This document shows positions 14,063-18,787 of a stretch of 18,787 bases of DNA, one piece after another. Every line of letters starts with the position of its first letter. Within the stretch, counting starts at the first letter, position 1. The notes beneath the pieces are model-generated. The model made no database searches, was not told the origin of the DNA, and saw only the letters and a program-made list of their open reading frames with translations. A program made the position numbers and the translations under genes. The stretch covers positions 1 to 18,787 of the forward strand of contig CAYSSG010000037.1 in NCBI GenBank assembly GCA_964433635.1, read 5' to 3'. This DNA is from CAYSSG01 sp964433635. GTDB taxonomy: Bacteria > Atribacterota > Phoenicimicrobiia > Phoenicimicrobiales > Stramentimicrobiaceae.

Positions 14063-15616
14063 ATGACTGAATACGTGCTGGGTATTGATGCAGGTACGGA
14101 AAGTGTCAGGACAGGTGTATTTGACCTAAAGGGAAATATCCTTGGATTCGGAACCTATCCTTATCAAACTTATTACAAACATCCCGCCTGGGCTGAACAG
14201 AAAGTGGAAGAATGGAGAGAAGCTCTCATTAAATCGATAGTAGAAGCTATTCGTATTGCCGGGATCAATCCTAAGGAAGTGATTGCTATTGGTCTTGATG
14301 CAACCTGCTGTTCAGTGGTCTTTTTTGATGAGGATAACAGACCTACCCGCGATCCTATCATATGGATGGATGTAAGATCCTCTGAGGAAGCAAAATTCAT
14401 TGAATCCATCGATGACCCAGCAAGGGGATATAACGGATACAGCAAAGTTTCAGCCGAGTGGTTTCCCTGTAAGAATTTATGGGTCAAAAGGAACCAACCG
14501 GAAATTTATCAAAGAACAAAGATCATCGCTGAATACACTGATTGGCTGACTTTTGAATTGACAGGGGAATGGACTTTAGGGATATGTACCACTTCGGTCA
14601 GGGGATATTACGACAATGAAAGAGGCGGTTTTCCCGAAGGATTTTATAAAAAGATGGGATTGGAAGATCTACTTGAAAAACTTCCCAAGAGAGTATTGAA
14701 GCTGGGTGAAGTTGCCGGGAGGTTAAGGGAAGAAATCGCAGATCAGACGGGTTTGCCAGCGGGAATTCCAATCGCCCAGGGTGGTGCCGATGCAATGATT
14801 GCGGTAATCGGTTTAAATGCCTTGAGAACTGGACAGCTGGCTTATATTACGGGTTCTTCCCATCTTTTACTGGGTATCTCTGATAAAAGATTTCATGTAA
14901 AGGGTCTTTTTGGTACCTACCCTGATGCCATTGTTGATCATACCTATCTCATTGAAGGTGGCCAGACTTCAACCGGTTCAGTGTTAAAGTGGTTTAAGAT
15001 GAATTTTATCAATAGAAAGATCGAAGAGGAAGCAGATAAGCAACAGAAGAGCATCTATCAATATATGAATAAGCAGGCAGAAGAGTTACCTCCCGGATCT
15101 GAAGGGGTGCTTATCCTGGAACACTGGCAAGGGAATAGAACGCCCTATATTGATCCCTACAGCAGAGGCGTGATTCGAGGTCTTTCCTTAAAACATACAC
15201 CTGTGCATATCTATAGGTCTATTATGGAATCGGTCTCATATGGAACCGAGATTATCTTAAGAGTCATGAAAAAGAATCATTTTGAAGTAAAAGAAATTAT
15301 TGCCTGTGGCGGTACTACTCATAGTTCATTGTGGCTGCAAATCTATGCTGATGTAACCGGATTGCCCATCAAGACAACGACAACTTCAGAGGCAGCTGCA
15401 TTAGGTTCGGCGATTCTTGGGGCTGTAGCTGCCGGAAAATACCGCAGTATTCCTGAAGCAGCAGATAAAATGGTCCAATGTCAGGAGACCGTTATTCCGA
15501 ATATGGAAAATCATAAAAAATACAAATTTTTTATAAACCAGTATGAAAACACTTATTTGATGTTAAAGGACAGTGCCCACGCAATAAGTAAACATATTGC
15601 CAGCAGTGATAAATAA
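14063..15616 (+). CDS. FGGY-family carbohydrate kinase (ribulokinase-like)
   Basis: A 517-aa sugar kinase with the actin-like fold. The N-terminal phosphate loop is GIDAGTESVR (7-16). Substrate-side motifs are IGLDATCCSVV (76-86), WMDVRS (101-106) and SAEWFPCKNLW (130-140). GGADA (240-244) holds the catalytic base D243, and the C-terminal nucleotide motif is ACGGTTHSSLWLQIYADVTGLP. Overall it looks more like the ribulokinase branch than xylulokinase or LsrK. It would phosphorylate a ketose or polyol. ACGGAGGA precedes the ATG. It is the last intact gene of the transporter-kinase operon, so together with DhaKL the cluster has two unrelated kinases. This suggests two different sugar or triose products, or two entry substrates. 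Confidence 0.87.
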   Translation: MTEYVLGIDAGTESVRTGVFDLKGNILGFGTYPYQTYYKHPAWAEQKVEEWREALIKSIVEAIRIAGINPKEVIAIGLDATCCSVVFFDEDNRPTRDPIIWMDVRSSEEAKFIESIDDPARGYNGYSKVSAEWFPCKNLWVKRNQPEIYQRTKIIAEYTDWLTFELTGEWTLGICTTSVRGYYDNERGGFPEGFYKKMGLEDLLEKLPKRVLKLGEVAGRLREEIADQTGLPAGIPIAQGGADAMIAVIGLNALRTGQLAYITGSSHLLLGISDKRFHVKGLFGTYPDAIVDHTYLIEGGQTSTGSVLKWFKMNFINRKIEEEADKQQKSIYQYMNKQAEELPPGSEGVLILEHWQGNRTPYIDPYSRGVIRGLSLKHTPVHIYRSIMESVSYGTEIILRVMKKNHFEVKEIIACGGTTHSSLWLQIYADVTGLPIKTTTTSEAAALGSAILGAVAAGKYRSIPEAADKMVQCQETVIPNMENHKKYKFFINQYENTYLMLKDSAHAISKHIASSDK

Positions 15617-15638
15617 AGACTCGAAAATAGGAGTAGAG

Positions 15639-16015
15639 ATGAAATCAGTGTAGCCCATCAGTTCTGCTGATTGAATGTCAAGCGTCAGCGTCCTTTCTTT
15701 TGTAATCATATGGAATGTCATATATACACATCAGAAACAATGATACCAGTATCTGGACAATCTATTTTATTAGCAGCTTTACCAAAAAAGAATTCTGCCT
15801 CTTTGTGTCTGTCTGATCCGAAAACGATCAAGGGATTCTCTGTGAATGGTTCCATAGGTTTTATCTTCAAACCGAGTGTATGGCACTGGCTGCCCTATCC
15901 ATTATTCACAAAAGCCAGTTTTATACTGCTGTTTAAAAAAGGAACACCAGAGGAAGACTTGAAAATAATCAATTTGAATAAAGAGTTTGACCTGTCTATC
16001 AAGATTATCTTATAA
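15639..16015 (+). pseudogene. Decayed ureidoglycolate-lyase-like (AllA/PF04115) gene
   Basis: A good Shine-Dalgarno (AGGAGTAGAG, 15629-15638) and ATG at 15639 open a frame that ends after four codons (MKSV, TAG). Thirty bases on, in another frame, an open stretch (15671-16015, about 114 codons, no ribosome site) encodes what I recognise as the C-terminal part of the ureidoglycolate lyase cupin family. Its motifs are MECHIYTSETMIPVSGQ, DPKTIKGFSVNG, WHWLPYPL and FKKGTPEEDL. Full family members are about 160-170 aa, so roughly 40-50 N-terminal residues are missing and the frame is broken. Internal deletion after the fourth codon is the simplest reading. As last gene of a sugar operon it probably encoded a small sugar-acid or sugar-handling cupin rather than a purine-pathway enzyme. 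The family call is from memory of motifs. Confidence 0.6.
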
Positions 16016-16067
16016 GTGAAAACAAATCATTTGATTAGAATAGAATGAGGATTGGATTCTGATATAG

Positions 16068-16098
16068 ATATTTGGAAGAAATCTTCTAATATTTTTTT
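16068..16098 (+). terminator. Terminator at the end of the catabolic cluster
   Basis: ATATT/AATAT and GGAAGA/TCTTCT form a stem with one bulged T, followed by seven T (16092-16098). It ends + strand transcription against the convergent rsgA gene and slightly overlaps the 3' end of rsgA. Confidence 0.65.
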
Positions 16099-17159
16099 CT
16101 CTTAAGATGATTTTTCATAATACTTTTAGCGAACTTGCCGAACTGTTTGTCTTTCCTTCTTTTTTCCAGATAGGACATCTCATACCAGGCTGATTCTTTT
16201 TTCATCTTGAGATAATTCTGGTATCTTCCCGGGGAAAGCGTTCCATTTTTTAAAGCAGCCAATACGGCACAGCCTTCCTCCTGGGTATGGGTACAGTCAT
16301 TAAATCTGCAGTGCCTGGATAAAAATTGAATTTCTTTAAAAGCATCACCAATTCCCTCCTGAGAATCTGCCATTCCAAGCTCACGCATCCCTGGTGTATC
16401 TATAATGATGGCACCATTGGCAAGTTCAATCATCTGACGGGAAGTAGTTATATGTTTTCCCTTGCCGTCTTTTATTCTGACCTCACCTGTTTTCAATACA
16501 TTACTGCCTATAAGCTGGTTCAGTAAAGTTGTTTTGCCCACCCCGGAAGAACCAAGAAAACAATAGGTTTCCCCCGGTTTAAACAAATTTTTTACCCGAT
16601 TTAAATGACATTCACTCAGATTACTGAAAGCAATGACTGGAATATTCGGCATGATATTAAGAACAGCGGATACTTTATCTTCCACTGCTTCGGCAGACAG
16701 GAGATCACTTTTACTCAGCAGTATTATTGGCTTGATATCTCCTTCATGGATGATGGCGATATAGCGTTCCAACCGTCTGAGGTTGAAATCATGATCACAA
16801 GATTGAATAACAAAGGCGGTATCAACATTAGCAGCAATCGGCTGAACGGATATTTTTTTCCCCGGCATTTTTCGTTTCAGGATTGTTTTCCTGGAGATGA
16901 CTTCATGAATAAGGGCAAAGGTATCCCGGTTAAAGAATTGGACATAGACCCAATCGCCAACGGTGGGATAATCCAAAGAAGATTCAGTTCCATAGACTAA
17001 ATTACCCGTCATTTCCGCAAAAATATCTTCGGCATTTTTTTGAACAGTATAACTATTCTTATGCACTCCGGTAACTCTAGCTACCTGAAGATCATTCAAT
17101 TTATCAGAATCAATTCTTTTTCGAAACCATTCATCAATCTCTAATTCTTTTTTGTCCAT
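16086..17159 (-). CDS. rsgA: Small ribosomal subunit biogenesis GTPase RsgA
   Basis: A 357-aa circularly permuted GTPase that acts late in 30S subunit maturation. An N-terminal OB-fold (about 25-105) is followed by the G domain in the order G4-G1-G2-G3: LSKSD (148-152), P-loop GSSGVGKT (203-210), the TTSR switch (238-241) and DTPGM (254-258). The C-terminal zinc knuckle has C284, C289, H291 and C297. Length and architecture match RsgA/YloQ. On the reverse strand the ATG (17157-17159) is preceded by AAAGGA at good distance. It is a single housekeeping gene, convergent with the sugar cluster and divergent from the small gene at 17331. Confidence 0.93.
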   Translation of the reverse strand: MDKKELEIDEWFRKRIDSDKLNDLQVARVTGVHKNSYTVQKNAEDIFAEMTGNLVYGTESSLDYPTVGDWVYVQFFNRDTFALIHEVISRKTILKRKMPGKKISVQPIAANVDTAFVIQSCDHDFNLRRLERYIAIIHEGDIKPIILLSKSDLLSAEAVEDKVSAVLNIMPNIPVIAFSNLSECHLNRVKNLFKPGETYCFLGSSGVGKTTLLNQLIGSNVLKTGEVRIKDGKGKHITTSRQMIELANGAIIIDTPGMRELGMADSQEGIGDAFKEIQFLSRHCRFNDCTHTQEEGCAVLAALKNGTLSPGRYQNYLKMKKESAWYEMSYLEKRRKDKQFGKFAKSIMKNHLKRKKY

Positions 17160-17247
17160 CTTTTCGAATCCTTTTAACCTATTGATTATTCATTGTTGGG
17201 GAAAATATTCCCGTGTTCCATGTTATCATTTTTTTAGAAGTTATCTT

Positions 17248-17264
17248 GTTTTTATGATACAATG
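17248..17264 (+). promoter_or_regulatory. Possible extended -10 promoter between rsgA and the QueG-like remnant
   Basis: The sequence TGATACAAT (about 17256-17264) is a TGn-extended -10 element on the + strand with no good -35. It could drive the QueG-like remnant. No clear rsgA promoter on the reverse strand stands out in 17160-17330. Weak, sequence-only evidence. Confidence 0.3.
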
Positions 17265-17330
17265 CTGCTTAAATGATTTTTATCAAAAAAACCAATCTTA
17301 AATAAACATATAGCGTATTATATTACTGCG

Positions 17331-17567
17331 ATGGCTGAATTTCAAGAAAGGGGATCACAAATACCCAGTATGAATCAGCAGAGAATCGAAAAATTGGTAA
17401 CAGATTATATCAAGAATGCTGAGGATAATCATATTAAAGAGGAGATTGCTCTCTCAAATGATGTAGCAGGAATGAAGATATTTGATAAACCGTTTTATGA
17501 CTTTGGGGATATTGATGATCTGCTATTTGAGCAATTAAAAAACCCTTCGGCGATTGGTCATCATTAA
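17331..17567 (+). pseudogene. N-terminal remnant of a QueG-like iron-sulfur (epoxyqueuosine-reductase-type) protein
   Basis: The frame encodes 78 aa from ATG 17331, or 65 aa from the internal ATG 17370, where homologues would begin (MNQQRIEKLV). The text KIFDKPFYDFGDIDDLLFEQLKNPSAIGHH matches, from memory, the first 70-80 residues of QueG-like proteins, in which an IG-H segment is followed by a LPKEWLP-type motif. Here a stop follows immediately, and no 4Fe-4S cysteine motif or remaining domain is found before the DUF362 gene. The frame just after the stop stays open in another phase for about 24 codons but I cannot match it. A 3' deletion is the likely cause. A genuine small protein cannot be excluded. 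Confidence 0.5.
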
Positions 17568-17632
17568 ATATTCATACAAGGTGAGACCTTTTCCCAATGA
17601 TCGGCGATTCATGACTGAAATCAAGGAAATAA

Positions 17633-17641
17633 TGGTATAAT
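17633..17641 (+). promoter_or_regulatory. Extended -10 promoter of the DUF362 gene
   Basis: TGGTATAAT is a perfect TGn-extended consensus -10 (TATAAT at 17636-17641). The -35 region (TGACTG, about 17612-17617) is poor, as is common for extended -10 promoters. Predicted start is near 17648, about 80 bases before the gene. Confidence 0.6.
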
Positions 17642-17729
17642 CTATTGCACAAGTGAACAGGATATATTGCATCGTAAGCGAACAGTCTTTTGATTGTGAT
17701 TAGGTTGAAAATTAAGGAAAAGGAGTACC

Positions 17730-18787
17730 ATGATGGAGAAATCAAAGGTATATTTTACCGATTTGCGAACAAGGCCGGGAAATAATCTATTGGATAAATT
17801 AAGGAATCTGATTTTACAGGCAGGAATGAGGGATATCCATTTCGAAGATAAATTTACTGCTCTGAAGATTCACTTCGGAGAAGCAGGAAATCTGGCCTAT
17901 ATTCGTCCCAACTATGCAGCTTGTGTTGTTCGATTGATTAAAGAATCAGGAGGAATGCCTTTCCTGACTGATGCTAATACGCTTTACAGGGGGGAAAGGG
18001 CGAATGCCATCGATCATTTGAATACAGCGATGGAAAATGGTTTTAACCGTATCGCAGTTGGATGTGATGTCATCATTGCCGATGGATTAAAAGGAACCGA
18101 GTATCGTGAGATTCCTATCAATAAAAAACATTGTCAGGCTCCTAAGATTGCTTCTGCCATTGCTGATGCCGATATTATCGTTTCTCTTACTCATTTTAAA
18201 GGTCATGAGATGACCGGTTTCGGCGGAACCCTGAAAAATATCGGTATGGGAAGCGGGTCCAGGAATGGCAAAATGGAGATGCATTCCACTTCCAAGCCCA
18301 GGATCAGACTTAATAAATGTATAGGATGTGGAGATTGTATTCGTAATTGTTCCCAGAACGCAATTCATTTTAATCGAGATAAAAAAGCAGAAATTGATTA
18401 TCAGAAATGTATCGGTTGCGGACAGTGTGTTGCAGTGTGCCAGTATAGTGCAGCAGTTGTGGGTTCTCATGCCTCCGGTGCAATTGTCCAGGAGAAAATG
18501 GTGGAATATGCTTATGCGACATTAAAAGGTAAACCCAACTTTCATATCAGTTTCATTATGAATGTTTCTCCTTTCTGTGATTGCTGGAGTCATAATGATA
18601 TGGCCATTACTCCCGATATTGGAATGGCCGCTTCCTTTGATCCTGTTGCTTTGGATCGAGCCTGTGTGGATCTGGTAAATAAAGCCTCGATGGTTAAGCA
18701 GTCTATTCTGGAGGAACGGGATTTTCATGAAGGAGAAGATAAATTTACCCATGTCCATACTGACACTGATTGGAAGGTCGGATTAAG
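17730..18787 (+). CDS. DUF362 protein with a 2x[4Fe-4S] ferredoxin domain (3' end outside the window)
   Basis: A frame open to the last base; 352 codons are visible, close to the usual 370. The N-terminal part is a DUF362 domain (LKIHFGEAGNLAYIRP near 45-60, LTDANTLYRGER near 79-90, SLTHFKGHEMTGFGGTLKN near 152-170). An inserted bacterial ferredoxin module has two CxxCxxCxxxC clusters: C197, C200, C203, C207 and C227, C230, C233, C237. DUF362 sequence then resumes (GMAASFDPVALDRA). Such proteins are common in anaerobes and are assumed to be cytoplasmic electron-transfer proteins, but no reaction is established. AAAGGAG precedes two adjacent ATG codons (17730, 17733); either may be used. It has its own extended -10 promoter. 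Confidence 0.87.
   Translation, partial: MMEKSKVYFTDLRTRPGNNLLDKLRNLILQAGMRDIHFEDKFTALKIHFGEAGNLAYIRPNYAACVVRLIKESGGMPFLTDANTLYRGERANAIDHLNTAMENGFNRIAVGCDVIIADGLKGTEYREIPINKKHCQAPKIASAIADADIIVSLTHFKGHEMTGFGGTLKNIGMGSGSRNGKMEMHSTSKPRIRLNKCIGCGDCIRNCSQNAIHFNRDKKAEIDYQKCIGCGQCVAVCQYSAAVVGSHASGAIVQEKMVEYAYATLKGKPNFHISFIMNVSPFCDCWSHNDMAITPDIGMAASFDPVALDRACVDLVNKASMVKQSILEERDFHEGEDKFTHVHTDTDWKVGL

Noticed and set aside
7551..15616. Calling the transporter and kinase a true autoinducer-2 lsr operon
   Set aside because: LsrF and LsrG are missing, the binding-protein motif equivalent to LsrB TDQNQW is changed, and the FGGY kinase looks ribulokinase-like, so gene names from lsr are not justified.
16326..17000. 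Open frames of 66 and 131 codons on the + strand inside rsgA
   Set aside because: They are antisense to a clearly conserved GTPase gene and have no ribosome site or recognisable motif.

Overview
This 18.8 kb window is AT-rich, with AGA/AGG-rich arginine codons and many spacings and Shine-Dalgarno sites of low-GC anaerobe type. Both exported proteins have signal-peptidase-I style leaders with no lipobox cysteine. Together with a 2x[4Fe-4S] DUF362 protein and a QueG-like remnant, this suggests an uncultured low-GC anaerobe (Atribacterota-like, or a Firmicutes-related lineage). That assignment is an impression, not a demonstration. No tRNA, rRNA, CRISPR array or intact mobile element was seen.

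Region 1 (1-2079) is a self-contained unit. It starts with a near-consensus promoter, followed by a 28-codon leader peptide whose centre is a run of Phe/Tyr codons. Two intrinsic terminators with alternative antiterminator pairings come next, then an exported M20 (AbgB-type) amidohydrolase and its own terminator. This reads as a classical ribosome-mediated attenuator sensing Phe/Tyr charging. It is the most striking regulatory feature here.

Region 2 (2270-16098) is a catabolic cluster on the + strand. It begins with a SorC-family sugar-sensing regulator with its own promoter. An SDR dehydrogenase follows, then the E1alpha, E1beta and E2 subunits of a pyruvate/acetoin-dehydrogenase-type complex with no E3 in view. 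Next come a complete RbsABC/Lsr-type ABC importer (binding protein, double-NBD ATPase, two permeases), DhaK, DhaL and an FGGY (ribulokinase-like) kinase. The cluster ends with a decayed ureidoglycolate-lyase-like gene and a terminator. Large hairpins between the binding-protein gene and the ATPase gene probably set the usual excess of binding protein. A plausible logic is import of a small polyol, ketose or deoxyketose, oxidation by the SDR, thiamine-dependent C-C cleavage to an acyl-CoA plus a triose or other aldehyde, and phosphorylation by the DhaKL and FGGY kinases. The substrate is not readable from the sequence.

Region 3 (16086-18787) holds housekeeping and relic genes. RsgA (ribosome-assembly GTPase) is on the - strand. 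On the + strand are the N-terminal remnant of a QueG-like iron-sulfur protein and then a DUF362/ferredoxin protein that runs off the end of the window. Two clearly truncated genes (ureidoglycolate-lyase-like and QueG-like) flank rsgA, which points to local deletion.
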